DNA of 64,000 nucleotides, taken from Adenanthera pavonina. Taxonomy: Eukaryota > Streptophyta > Magnoliopsida > Fabales > Fabaceae. The first letter of the stretch is position 1. Each line of letters begins with the position of its first letter. The notes below the pieces were generated by a model, which had not been told where the DNA came from, did no database searches, and saw only the letters and a program-made list of their open reading frames with translations. The position numbers were made by a program, and so were the translations under genes. Where the stretch lies: positions 23,906,001-23,970,000 of the forward strand of contig JAIVEN010000010.1 of the NCBI GenBank assembly GCA_026686845.1, in the 5' to 3' direction. Shown here piece by piece: positions 1 through 11,501 of this stretch.

Positions 1-1126
1 GGATTGTTAAAGTATGGCTTAGTGTTATTGAAGTTTGGATGTAAGTTTTAGAGGGACAATGCATGGTTTTGGTATAACCCTAGGTTGAAAATAGTTAGGA
101 AGTTAGGAATCCAGAATGTATGTGGGTGATTATGATGTGGATGATTAATTGGAGCTCTTTAATAAGTAACTATATTGTTAGAACTATGTGTTAATCTTGA
201 ATGGCTAAATTATGGATTTTGATTGTTATGAGTATTATGTTAATTGTAGTGGTTGTTTAGCTAAATTGAAAGTGTATGGTTTGTCATGGATGCGTCGGAA
301 GCTTGCCTAATTCCCCTATGTGCGTTATGTCGGCAACTTGAGGTAACCAAGTGTCTGTGATATATATGTATTATGTTGATATATGTATATTTGTATATAT
401 GCATATTTTCGTTCATACCATAATATTGTTTATACATGTATACGATTTCCTAAACATATCGTGGTATACACACGGCTAGATGAGGTATGAATCTTGACCT
501 CTGGTATTTGTATTTGATGATTATGAGTATGATGTTGTGTTTGTGATATATGTGATTTTTTAGCATCTACATATGATTGAATACTAGCATAACCGTGGTT
601 ATGACTTTGATGATGATTATATATTGTTAGAGGCAAGCTAGCATGGCATTGAATATCATCACCAAATGAGTATATCGAGGTATGGTGGATTAGGAGGTGA
701 TAATGAGATGAGAAATGATACGATGGTTTGATATGATAATATGATAGGATAATATACAATATGATGATATGATAAAAGATCTTTGTCACTGAATCCTCTC
801 TTATGGCCAGGAGAGCCAGGTGGTAGTGGACTACACCTTCCCTAAAGCACCACCAATTCGAGTGGTCCAGGGGAAAGAAAGTCACGATCTAAGCATTAGT
901 GTGACCTTTGGCCAAGTACACTGGTGTAAAGTGAGATTGGTGATGCCCCGGAATCAATCTTCTCTGCTGTTGGAAAGGAATCACCTATTTGAAATGTCTT
1001 ATGATGACGTCAGCTAGTGGTTCTAGCCGTGTATAAGAGAGACATGCACACCATAGCATTTTGCATGGTATTACATCATTTGTATAAATGTGTTGTACTA
1101 ATGATATTGTTGTATGTGTGTGTTTG
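1..1126 (+). mobile_element. Chromovirus-type LTR F, left part (5' end outside window)
   Basis: AT-rich noncoding DNA. Read in parallel with the reverse complement of about 15300-16400 it shares landmarks in the same order: 'caacttgaggtaac', 'ttcataccat', 'catatcgtggtat', then a 'gttctagc.gtgtat' block near 1020. It is therefore an LTR of the same family as element E but in the opposite orientation. By alignment with E the LTR should begin roughly 400 bp before base 1. It is interrupted at 1126 by the solo LTR X1 and resumes at 4059. Short ORFs in it are not credible genes. Confidence 0.75.
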
Positions 1127-4058
1127 TGTAACATCCCAAGAAAGTTAAAATATGTAAAACGGACAGACACCGTGTTGCGTGAAAAGGGGCAAAGAGATTA
1201 TTTTTCCTGGTTAAATGGAAAATGAGAAAATTATATTTTTTTTCCCAAAAAATTATGAAAAGGACATCCATGTCCTAAAAAACTTTAAAATTTACGTGGA
1301 GAAAGACATAGAAAAGTCTTGGAGAAAATTACACCTAATGACCCCGATAGTTTCAGAAATTATAATTTAACCCTGGATAGGGGTAATTTTGTAAATATGT
1401 AAAATTACTGTCAAAACGAAGCCCTCGACGATAAAAGTCCAATGGTATATGGCACTGAGGGTTAATGTTCAAGAATAAAGAAATAATCAGTGCCGAGTGT
1501 CCAAAAGTAATAGTAAACCGATAAAGTAAACTGTGAGCCCTGCCGATGGTTAAAAAGAAATCAGATCAGGATATGGGCCATACACAGATACCATTTGGGA
1601 CAGGATAATTATGGAAATATAAAAATAAAATTAGAATAGTCCTGTATCCCAAAAATGTTAAATTACTGTAAAGACGATTTTATCGGTACGATTAAAAAGT
1701 ATCCAGATTGAGGTATATCTAGATCAGGAAAATTGGACAATTTTTGGACACTTCTCTCTCTCTCTCCTGCGTGATTAGCCACTTAATTAAACCACTTAAC
1801 CATTCATTTTCCACTTCATTTCACGCGTGACTTCCAGCAGCAAAATAGAAGAGGAAAACCAGAAAAGAAAACGCAAGAAAGAGGAAGGAAAATGAGGGAG
1901 AAAGGAAAGAGGAATCAAGAGGAATTCAAGAATCAAATTGGTAAGCTTGCATACTACTACCCTAAGCTTACTATCTATGTTTTTCAAAGCATGATTTATG
2001 GTTTAGTTTGCTTCCTTTCTATCTTAGGGTTTCATTCAAACATGATTTAGCAAGGAAATAAGTTTACAAACCATAAATCATGGGGGAAATGGTAGACTAC
2101 ACATTTAAAGCATGAATATGCAAGTGGTTTGTTGTATAACAAAGTGTAGCAATTTTTCTTGAATTTCCCTGATTTTGGACCAGTTACTGTTCACACTAAG
2201 AGTTGGAATTTCATGTTTTTGATGCCAAAAATGAGTTCCTCATGGTGGAAAACCTTAGGAACAAGTGATGGTTTCATGAAAAAGCTTAAGGTTAAGGAAG
2301 TGAAATTTTTAGGTTTTTGAAGTTAATTCGGAATGAACACTAACTGAGTTAGAAATGGAATTTGGTCATTCTTGAGTTATAATTCATCATTTTTGAGTTA
2401 GAAATGAATTTTTGGTGAATTTTTAAAGAATTAGGGTTTCATGAATTGAAGAAAGTCATGGAACCATTAGTTTGAAGTTCTTATGAAGTAACCCTTGGTT
2501 CAAGTTGATTTATTTGATATTTGGTGATGCATTAGGGTGTGAGAAAGTTTAAGGAAGTCCTAGAAATGGTTGAATCAAAGAGGAAAGACATAAAGTTTCA
2601 TGAGGTAGCATAGTTACTTTTTCTCGCATTATATTGTCTTGCTATATTTGATTGTGAATGATGACTTGCCATATTGTCTTTATGATGTTTGAGACTGGTA
2701 TTAGCTGATTTTATGAAAGGGATAATACCCGGGATGTCCATTTTATATGCCGTTATAATGCCGAAATTTTTATAAACGATATGGTGATTTATGCCTTGAA
2801 ATGATTGTTATGATGTTTTGAAGGTTTCATAGCATGCATGATAATATAATTGTTTGAGATGTGACTAGCTACTGGGATTTCCAAAATCTCATCACCCAGA
2901 TAATAACATGATAGGTCCAAGTTATGGAAGAAATCCAAGGAAGGCAAAGAGCTAAAGGAAAAGAGGAAGAGAATGATGAATGATATTATTATGCAAGTCT
3001 TGATGTTATGTTTTGGGAATTTGTATAAATTCATATGAAAGGGGATAAATCCTTTTTGATGCCTTGAATATATTCTTTTAAGTCCTCTATGATATTATGC
3101 ATGAAATTGGGGCACTAAATGTCAATGTAAATGTGTTATGAAGCTTATCATGTAAGTTATGGCATAAGTTCATTGGAGATGACCAGTATTGATTTGAGTA
3201 GAGGAACTCTATCTGAAACAGAGTATCCTATGAAAGTGTTATACATGATTTTAAATTAGACAGAACAATCTTTTCATAGAGCTAAAGAGTACCTAAATTG
3301 GATAAATGTATGAATTATAATGAATATTTGAATTCAGGGTTTAGAACAGGGCAAAACGGGGAAAACTGAAATCTGGAAAGTAAGTACTGGAAAATTCAAA
3401 GGATAATATAAAATTGTAAAAAGCTCCAAAAATTCAGTGGTTTATATGTATAAAAAGATCTATGTTTTAAGTTTCGTATGCCACTGATTTGGAGGTAATT
3501 GGAGCTATATAATAGGAGATATGGAGTTTTTCCCAAAACTGTTCCAGTAAGAGTCAAATTCTGACCCTTCATGACTTAAGTTAAAGTTATGCCCTGTGTA
3601 AGTGAAATAAATGTGTAAGAAAAATATGTCATTAAGTATACATGTAGATATTTCAAATGAGATAGATTATTCATAGTTTGGAACAGAATAGAAGGAGATA
3701 TAATTTTTCAAATTTGAGGTCAGAAAAATGGAACGTAGCAAATTGACTAAATGAACAGTAACAGTCCACGAAATTTCTGTACAAATTGGCCCAATGATGT
3801 TACTGTTTTATATTTTTCCCATATAGATATGAATCTAAGAAAATTTTAGAGACTTGAATCAGCTCAAGATGATTTTCCTAGATTAAGTTATGAACTTTCA
3901 AAATTCATCGGGTAAAAGAGAAAATGCCAAATAAACAGTACCCTGAATTTTGTAAAATTCTAATTTTGTTATATTATGATTTTAGTCTCTAAACCATGAT
4001 GAAAGACATCTAAAATGATCTAATACATGGAAAATGGGCCCTAACATAAGGTGTTACA
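1127..4058 (+). mobile_element. Solo LTR X1 (unclassified gypsy-like family)
   Basis: The 2932-bp unit begins TGTAACATCCC and ends GGTGTTACA, so it has TG...CA ends with a short terminal inverted repeat. It is flanked by perfect 5-bp TSDs GTTTG at 1122-1126 and 4059-4063. It has no PBS, PPT or coding domain. A CT-rich tract lies at 1752-1768, a purine-rich stretch at 1840-1925, and a splice-donor-like GTAAGC at 1941. The orientation given assumes that this purine-rich/donor arrangement is sense, as it is in E's LTR. Sequence similarity to X2 and X4 runs through the whole unit, for example the 'cttatgagat/accgataaagta' and 'ttagggttt' regions. Confidence 0.8.
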
Positions 4059-4326
4059 GTTTGTCCCAATTATTGAGACTTTGTCTCACACCCCCATGAC
4101 TAACATTTTAGGTGAAAACTCCCATACTAATCGGGAGAAGTCCAAGGAGTCATATGCCTCTCTGCCTTCAGGAATTTCAAATGTAATGGGTAGTTATACA
4201 TTAGAGTTTATGTAATTTTATACCAAGTAGGTTGTCGTTATTTGGTTGCTTGTGTGAGTATCCTAGGTATTGCTTTGCATATGGTGTTATCGATGTTGAT
4301 AAAATGATTATGATGATAATGTTTGG
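4059..4326 (+). mobile_element. LTR F, middle part between X1 and X2
   Basis: This continues LTR F after the X1 insertion. The phrase 'gactttgtctcacacccc' matches the reverse complement of E's 5' LTR near 15240 ('gacattgtctcatacccc'). It ends at the X2 insertion, and the last five bases, TTTGG, are the X2 TSD. There is no gene. Confidence 0.7.
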
Positions 4327-6841
4327 TATAATATTCCAAAATTTCACTGGATACTAATTAATGAAAGAGAAAATAATAAATGATATTATGAAATGTATAA
4401 GAAATTCGCAAAAATGGACAGACATGTTTTACGTGAAACAGGGCAAAGAGGTTTTTTTTCCCGGTAGGAAGAAAAATTGAAAAAATTATATTTTTACCCC
4501 TAAAGAATTATTAAAATAACATTCACATCCCAAAATTTATAAAAATTATGTTGAATGAGAAAAGAAAAGCCTTTGGTAAAAATTACACCTAATGACCCGA
4601 AAGTTTAAAAATTATAATTTAACCTCAAGTGAAGGGAAATTTTGTGAATATGTTAAATTACTGTCAAAACGAAGCCCTCGATGAGATAAGTCCAATGGTA
4701 TATGGTAGTAAGGGTTAATGTGCAAAGATAAAGAAATAATCAGTGGTAAGTGTCCAAAAGTAACTTTATACCGATAAAGTAGATTATGAGCCCCACAAAC
4801 AATTAAAAGGTAATTGGGACAAGATATGGGCCTCACACAAATACCATTTAGGTCAGGATAATTAAGGAGATATAAATATAAATTTAGAATAGTCCTGTAG
4901 TCCAAAAATGTTAATTTACTATAAAAAATAGTTTTATTGGTAGAGTAAAAAATTACTCGGTTCAGGATATATCTGGATCAGGAAAAATTGAGCAATTTTG
5001 GACACTTGAAATGCTCTTATTGTCATGATATTTGGGGCAGCTGGGAAGCAAGAATTTTTGGAGAAAACTTCTCCAAGAAGTTGTCATTTTTTGGCCTAAA
5101 AAGTAACCATGGCTAGTTTAAGTAATTAACCATGATTAAGCTACTTAATTAATCACTTAAACTCTCACTTTCCTTCTCATTTTCATGATTCATTCAGCAG
5201 AAGAAACCAGTGGAGAAAATGCAAGAAAGGAAGAGAGAAAGAGAGAAAGAGAGAAAGAAGAAGAGGAAAGCTGAAGGAAAATCAAAGGCACAAACTTTGG
5301 TAAGTTAATCTACCACCTTAGACTTGTTGTTGGTAGTATTTGGTGCATTGTTCATGGAGTAGATTTTCTTCTTCACCCTCTTAGGGTTTTGACCAAAGTA
5401 AGATTTAGGAAGGAAATGAGTTTTCCAACCATTAAACTTAGGGGAAATGCTAGATTTGTCACTTTAAGCATGATTATGTAGGTAGTTTGAAGTATTATGA
5501 AGCATAGCAATTTTTCCTTAATTCTCCTAATTTTTTTCCAAATAATATTTATACTTAGAGTTGGAATTTCATGTTTTTGACCCAAAAAATGGATTCCTTG
5601 GGTCCAAATTAGTCAAGTACAAGTATTGGTTTCAAGAAAAACTCAAAGGAGAGCTAAGTAAGAATTTTAGGTTTAATGTTCAATGTATAGTGTTTCTTTT
5701 GAAACCATGGCTAACAAGCTTGAATGATGATATGGCTAGGCTCAAGAAAGTTGTGGAAGGTTTGAAAAGTGGTGTACTAAGTGTGAGAAGCAAAGGAGTA
5801 CTATAAGGTAGTTAATTTTCTATACTTGTAATGTATTGTCATACTTACTTTCAATGTGATTGATGCTTTGTCAAATGAGTATAATGTTGGTTTGTGATGG
5901 TTTAATGTTATTGGCTGAGTTGATTGAGGGGTATTGTGAGCTTGGGACATCCATTTTTCTAGGCGAAACTCTGGTGGAAATTTTGTGAAATTGTATGACT
6001 TCAATATGCTAATGTGATGAAATATGTTTTTTTGATGTCTTCGTGCTCAATGTGATAATATAATTGCATGTTTGTCTACTGAGATTCTTTGAATCTTACC
6101 TTTCCACATATTAACCATGTTTAGGAAGCAATCATGACAAGACCTCTAAGGAAGAGAAAGAAAAAAAGGAAGAACTTGTTGATTAGACTGATAATGCTTG
6201 CATTGGTTATGAACTTTGATCTTTTATGTAAATTTGTAAATATATTGTTAAGTCTATTTCTCTAAGCTTTTAGGTTCCTTTAAGTTTTAGTGAATGTATG
6301 GCATGATATGAGGATGAATTATGGCCATGTAAATATTTTACAACTTTGGTTTGACAAGGTACTAGGATGTAAATGGTCATTTTGACCACTACAAAGTGAA
6401 CCCACCACTGTTTCAACATTTTGTGATGTAAAGTATTCATATTATATATGGTTTAAAAGCAGACAGAAAGAATTTCAAATGGTCCTAAGATCACTCAATT
6501 TGGATGTGTGTACGAATTATAGAGAATTGTCAAAGTTAGCCCATAAAACTGGATTTTTTGAAATTGACCATATGAACAGTGAAATTTCACAAAATTTACT
6601 GTGCTAATTTACCTAGTAATCTATCTTTAGAGACTTAAATCACTTCCATACAATTTTTGTTGAATTAGTTATGATTTTCTGAAGTTTAGTTGAGAAAAGG
6701 GACTTAGTTCAAATGAATAGTACCCAAATTTTTGGAAAATTTTATTATGACATATTATGTGATTCAAGATTCTAATAAGGTATAAATGGACTTAATAATG
6801 GTTTAATACAAGGGAAAACGGTCTTAAATCAAGGTGTTACA
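4327..6841 (+). mobile_element. Solo LTR X2 (same family as X1)
   Basis: The 2515-bp unit begins TATAATATTCC (a decayed TGTAACATCCC) and ends GGTGTTACA. Perfect TSDs TTTGG lie at 4322-4326 and 6842-6846. It is close in content to X4: both share a (GA)-rich stretch (5220-5275 here), a conserved splice-donor-like context TTTGGTAAGTT at 5297-5307, and the phrase 'ccatgtttaggaagcaa' near 6115. It has no coding domain, PBS or PPT. The loss of the TG dinucleotide at the left edge suggests an old insertion. Confidence 0.8.
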
Positions 6842-7568
6842 TTTGGTATATTATGATTATACGTAGTGGATAGCTCATATGCATGTGATGATGATTTGGA
6901 CCTCAGTATGGGTTACTGTTGCTGGAGCATGTGATTGTGAGCCAAATTGGCTGTGTGTGTGAGCCTAAAATGGTTTTGGGCCTAAATTGTATGATGTGGG
7001 GCATATAGCCCATTATGTGAATTTGGGGATCGAGTGGGTCAAATCTTGGAGGGGTGGTTTCTCTGGGTTGAAACCTCCTTGGATAGGCTAATTGTGACAT
7101 TTAGGACTTGTGTGAATGGTCCTTAGGCACCAAATTGTCTTTGGTGGCAATTGGAGGTGGTTAGTTGTGAGGTTTGGTTAAAAAGTGACTAAAGCTGTCA
7201 TGGTTATCAAAAACCTCTGCACGAAGATAGATTAAGGTGAAATTAGTGTCTATAGTTAGATTTGAACAAGAATGACCTATAGGAATTGAAATCTAGTCAA
7301 TTGCAGGTTGGAGCATAAAGTTGTGCATGTCAAAAGTTCACCTAAAAAATCAGCAATATAGTAATTAATGCGGGTGCCATGGCACAAGAATCTAGGCTAC
7401 AGACCTAGCCCCCTCTATTCTAAAACTTTTAGAACCGAAAGCTCTTGAGCTGTGGTATTACTGTAGCAACCATGGCACTATGTCTTGATTTTTATGTTTG
7501 GCCTAGTTTGGCTAGTTTTTTAGGGTTTTAGGTGATGTGTGGAAGTTTGTGTTTAGTAGGATGTTACA
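6842..7568 (+). mobile_element. LTR F, 3' end
   Basis: This is the last part of LTR F, ending ...GGATGTTACA at 7568. Segments line up with E's LTR end: 'gtggtattactgtagcaac' here corresponds to 'gcggtattgtagcgac' in E. The equivalents of E's CCGCGG sites read CCATGG here (7378-7383 and 7470-7475), which fits CpG decay in an older copy. There are no genes. Confidence 0.75.
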
Positions 7569-7726
7569 TTTTGATATTAGAGCAATGGTTCAGACCATCG
7601 ATTTTGCTCGTTATAGTACTTGGTACATTTTGAATTACATAAACTTATATATTCCCATTGCAATACTAGTTCAGAGTCATATAACTAAATATATTACTAC
7701 TAGTGTATAGGGAAAGAAGACTAACA
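7569..7726 (+). mobile_element. PBS and truncated leader of element F
   Basis: Directly after the LTR end lies TTT and then TGATATTAGAGC (7572-7583), a decayed match to the initiator-Met tRNA primer site TGGTATCAGAGC. The following leader ('tattcccattgcaatact' etc.) matches E's leader, read on the minus strand around 14180-14260. The homology stops near 7725, where sequence from an LTR in the opposite orientation begins, so F's gag-pol is missing. Confidence 0.75.
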
Positions 7727-7837
7727 GGATATTTCATATAGGTAATTCCCTTCCAACAGTCGGTGAAGACTGATTTCATCCTATTTTCCTCCAGTTTTGC
7801 CCATAATTCCAAAAAAAGAGTCATGAGGGGTGTTACA
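7727..7837 (-). mobile_element. Internally deleted 3' LTR remnant of gypsy element E
   Basis: On the minus strand this starts TGTAACACCCC (7837 downward), directly beside the purine-rich AAGTAGCGGAGAG of the internal domain (7838-7850), which is the expected PPT position. The first roughly 55 bp match the start of E's 5' LTR. It then jumps to the sequence found at about 15386-15437 in the 5' LTR ('aggtaattccct', 'gaagactgattt'), so about 1.3 kb of LTR interior is lost. The remainder is cut where it meets F's leader. Confidence 0.65.
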
Positions 7838-7885
7838 CTCTCCGCTACTTATAAAAATTTCGTCCTCAAAATTTCAACTCTTACC

Positions 7886-8492
7886 TCAAGCAAGGATCTC
7901 TAGATACCTCCTTCGCATGGATTCTTTAGTCTCCCACATGACATCATTGGATGTCAAGCCGCTCTATTGGACTTTTATCAACTTTATGGTCTTATTCCTC
8001 AATTGTTTATCCTTCACATCAAGAATTTGCAATGGGTTACCTCAAAAGTCAGATCCTCTCACACTTGAATTAACTCATCATCAATTATATGAGACGGATC
8101 CGGATGATACTTCTTAAGTTGAGACACGTGGAAAATATGATGCAATCCAGCAAGATTAGACAGTAGCACCACTCGATACGCTACTGGCCCAATTCACTCC
8201 AGAATTTGGCATGGATCCATATACCGCGAAGTGAGCTTCTTTGCTCGAATCAATCCACCAACGGCAGTAGTAGGAGTAAACTTGAAAAACACTTGATCTC
8301 CCGTATTAAACTCCAATGGTCTCCTCCTCCGGTTTGCATAACTCTTCTATCGACTTTGAGCTATAAGAAGCTTTTGACAAATACTCTCTATTGGTTGAGA
8401 GGTTTGATCCACAATATCCAGGCCCAAAAGAATCCTTTCACCGAGTTCAACCCAACACAACAGCGATCTATACTTCCTGCCATACAACGCTT
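7886..8492 (-). pseudogene. pol: Element E integrase C-terminus plus chromodomain (broken)
   Basis: On the minus strand, downstream of the S0 insertion, the reading goes ALYGRK, then a NTGDQVFFKF block (the GDxVFLK-type integrase C-terminal module), then FHVSQLKKYHPDPSHII. It ends in a chromodomain-like segment: DVKDKQLRN, IKLIKVQ, a stop where the aromatic W would be, then SNDVMWET and a short basic tail, with a terminal TGA at 7886-7888. Stops and frame changes interrupt it, so it cannot encode a working protein. A chromodomain after integrase places E in the chromovirus branch of Ty3/gypsy. The long LTR and initiator-Met PBS favour a Tekay/Del-like member, which is inference. Confidence 0.75.
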
Positions 8493-10116
8493 TGTTAGAT
8501 AAGCTGACTTCCTAAGAGGGGGTGAATTGGGAAGATTAAAAATTTTCTGCAAAATGTCAAGAAGGTGAAGAAAGCAAAGTATGATAGTAAAACGGAGTAT
8601 AACTAAATAAACTATAAAAGTAGTAGTAAAGAGAATAAAAACTCATATATTTGTCCTGGTTCGGTCTCTCCACTTGACCTATGTCCAGTCCCAAAGTCAC
8701 CACTGGAGATTTTCCACTATTCTGCAAGAATTCAGTGGGCTTCTTGCAAATGCCTCAGTATAAAGATGATGCTCTGTTTCTAGAGCTCACTCTTTCACTC
8801 TATGCACTCTTACTAAGTGCTTCCCCAATCCCTTGTGATATCCCCTCGCAAGAAAATCTTTCTTCCAAATGAAGATAAGATTGTTTACAATGAATAAACT
8901 CTCTTAAACAGAGTGAATATGAAAGTTGGAGTACAAATATTAAAGTGTGAGAGTAAGAGACTTTGAGTAAATGATTTGATAGAGTTTCAGTATATACAAA
9001 GTTAAAATCATTACCCACAACTTCAAATGATGTTATATTTATAGATTTAGAGAAGATATCCAACGGTTACTCTGAAAAACTATACGTTAACCAACCGCAT
9101 TTAATGCTTCTGACATTCTAAAATTCGAATTTCAATTGGTCAACAGACGAAGTTCACAGAAACTGAAGGCTAAAGACTTCAACGTTGAATATCCGAAGCT
9201 CGTCTGTCATGAAGCAAAGTTTGAATTTTGATCTTTGGAAAATGTTTCTATGTTATGACATACGAATTTTCATGTTTGAAGACATGCTATTAAGTGTGAA
9301 CACTATTTTCAATTTGCTACAGTGTCTTCGAAATTCGAATTTTGGAACCCCAAAATTCGTCTGTTCGTAGCTGGTTTATAAGGCACAATAGTTCATCTAA
9401 TTCGAAATTCGAATTTTCAAAGGGCAAAGTTCGTCTGTCAAAGAGACTTCTTTTCAGACTTACTTCAAAACTTGAATTTATAAATACTGTCATTCATATG
9501 TCAACATATCAATATATCAGACTCAAAAGCTTTGTTTCTGAAATTCAAATTTTCATGTTCAAAGTTCATTTGTCAGTGAGCAATTTTGAAGCCCAATCTA
9601 AACTTGGTTTTAGATGAACTTTGACATAATTTTAAACGAATTTCTTTAGTTTTCATAAGTTACATTTTGTCTGAAATTTCAATTTTTAAAACCCAAAGTT
9701 CATCTGTTACTGAAAGCTCCTTTGAGATACTTATCAAAATTCAAATTTTCTCAAGTCAAAATTCGTTTGTCAAAGAAGTTTCTCTTCAAACTTGTTCAGT
9801 TTCAATACGAAATTCGAATTTCCAAAGCCAAAGTTCGAATTTCCAAGATGACAAATCAGTATAAACCTTTCAAACTTCGTCTGTTGGTGGGTTTTTTTCA
9901 AATATTCCATGATTTAACATAGAATCAAGGTTTTAAAACATCTTTTTACCAAATCAAAGTCTTTTACTCAAATCAAAACATTGCTAAACATCCTACATCT
10001 ATTCTTGCACCTATTTCTCCAGAATTTCTTCACTTGAAACCTTTTATGCACCTTTGATATCTTTATTCCAAGCTCTTGAAGGTTGGTTTGGAATCATCAA
10101 AACTCTTGATTCAACA
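8493..10116 (-). mobile_element. Solo Sirevirus LTR S0 inside E's integrase
   Basis: The 1624-bp unit reads, on the plus strand, TGTTAGATAAGC... to ...GATTCAACA. It has both termini of the Sirevirus LTR seen in SB, S1, S2 and S3, reverse-oriented. It contains the TTCG motif array (about 9120-9850), TATA box complement TATTTATA at 9036-9043 and the LTR-end hairpin sequence. No PPT or PBS flanks it, so it is a solo LTR. The flanking 5-mers CGCTT (left) and CAGAG (right) do not match, so no TSD is visible. Confidence 0.85.
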
Positions 10117-10905
10117 CAGAGTCATTTGCAAACTGGAGTGGAAACTATTGATGTAGGCAAATTCAATCAATGGCAGAAACTGATCCCAATTGCCTTTGTT
10201 CTCAAGAACACGCACCTGCAGCATGTCCTCCAGAGTCTGAATAGTCCTTTCAGTCTACCTATCAGATTGAGGGTGATAAGCAGTACTGAAACTCAATTTT
10301 GTACCCATGGCCTTCTAAAGAGATTTCCAAAACCTGGATGTAAACCTAAGATCTCTGTCTAACATAACATTCATCGGGACTCCATGCAGCCTCACAATCT
10401 CATCCATAAACAACTTGGCCAACTTCTCCATCGAAATAGTCTCCTGAATTGGAAGAAAATGGGCCGACTTCATCAACCTGTCCATAATAACCCATATTCC
10501 ATTGTGTCTTGAAGAGGTCCTTGGTAATCCCATCACAAAATCCATGGAAACATTATCTCATTTCTACTCTAGGATCTCCAACAATTGTAACGTACCTACA
10601 AACAATTAGTGCTCAATCTTTACCTTCTGACAGATTAGACATCTTGCCACAAACTCTATGATGTCCTATTTCATGCCTTGCCACCAATAACCACATTTCA
10701 AATCTTGGTAAATCTTGGTGGTACCTGGGTGAATAGTATATCTGCTCTTGTAAGCTTCCTCCAAAATAATTTCTCGCAACCCCATAACATTTGGCACACA
10801 AATCTGACCATGGTACCGGATGATATCATCCTCCAAAATATCAAAGTCCTGGGTCTCTACCATTTCAATTTGTTCCATAATGCCCAAAAGATAGTTATCC
10901 TCCAA
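10117..10905 (-). pseudogene. pol: Element E integrase, zinc-binding and catalytic core (broken)
   Basis: Read on the minus strand, the HHCC-type region lies around 10640-10800: 'YTIHPGTTKIYQDLK', then 'CLICQ'. The catalytic core begins near 10545 with MDFVMGLPRT and VIMDR (first acidic residue region), followed by HGVPMNVMLDRDLRFTSRFW (second Asp). The third acidic residue lies in TERTIQTLEDML, preceded by a stop where Q/G residues are usual. At 10117 the frame is cut by the solo LTR S0, and the rest of integrase is at 7886-8492. Further stops separate the segments. The order gag-PR-RT-RH-IN over the whole element shows Ty3/gypsy. Confidence 0.85.
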
Positions 10906-10980
10906 CTGAGCATAGCAAATATCCTCAACAAATCACTTGATATACTGATCGAACTCATTACTAGTATCCCAGGATAGACA

Positions 10981-11410
10981 TTAATGGATATCTTTCAAGC
11001 TCTCCAACAACTGTTGTTCCCTTATCATCATTGTGGCCATATAGATCGACTTTCTACTCAGCGCATCTGCCACAACATTGACTTTCCTAGGATGATACTT
11101 CAAAGCAAACTCATAGTCCATCAAGAATTCAACCCAACACCTTTGCCTTATGTTCAATTTCTTCTCATCAAACAAATAGTTCAAACTCTTATGATCACTG
11201 AACACCTTGAACTGAGAGCCATAGAGATTAGCCTCTATAATTTCAAACCAAACACTACAGCGGCTAGCTCAAGGCCGTGAGTAGGATAGTTCTCCTCATG
11301 AGGCCTTAACTGCCTTGAAGCATACACCACAACTTTGCCTTGCTACATCAATACACATCCTAGACCCTTTTTAGAGGCGTCTGCGTAAATAATGAACAGC
11401 TCCAATGGGT
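10981..11410 (-). pseudogene. pol: Element E RNase H (broken)
   Basis: The minus-strand reading includes SKKGLGCVLM, then YASRQLRPHEENYPTH and LELAAVVFGLK, then FSDHKSLNYLF and YHPRKVNVVADALSRK near 11040. These are the characteristic blocks of the gypsy RNase H, including the terminal ADALSRK. Stop codons break it around 11210-11350. It sits between RT (upstream) and integrase (downstream), as expected for gypsy order. Confidence 0.8.
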
Positions 11411-11501
11411 TAGGGATAATGAACACTGGGGTGGACGTCAGACAAGCCTTTAGCTCTTGTAATGATTTCTCTTACTTGTCATCCCAAATGAAAGATCCAT
11501 C

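Noticed and set aside
820..1017. Small plus-strand ORF in LTR F
   Set aside because: It lies in an LTR, has no domain, and the homologous part of E's LTR does not keep the frame.
2789..3034. Minus-strand ORF in X1 with hydrophobic stretch
   Set aside because: Not open in X2 or X4 at the matching place; chance ORF in AT-rich DNA.
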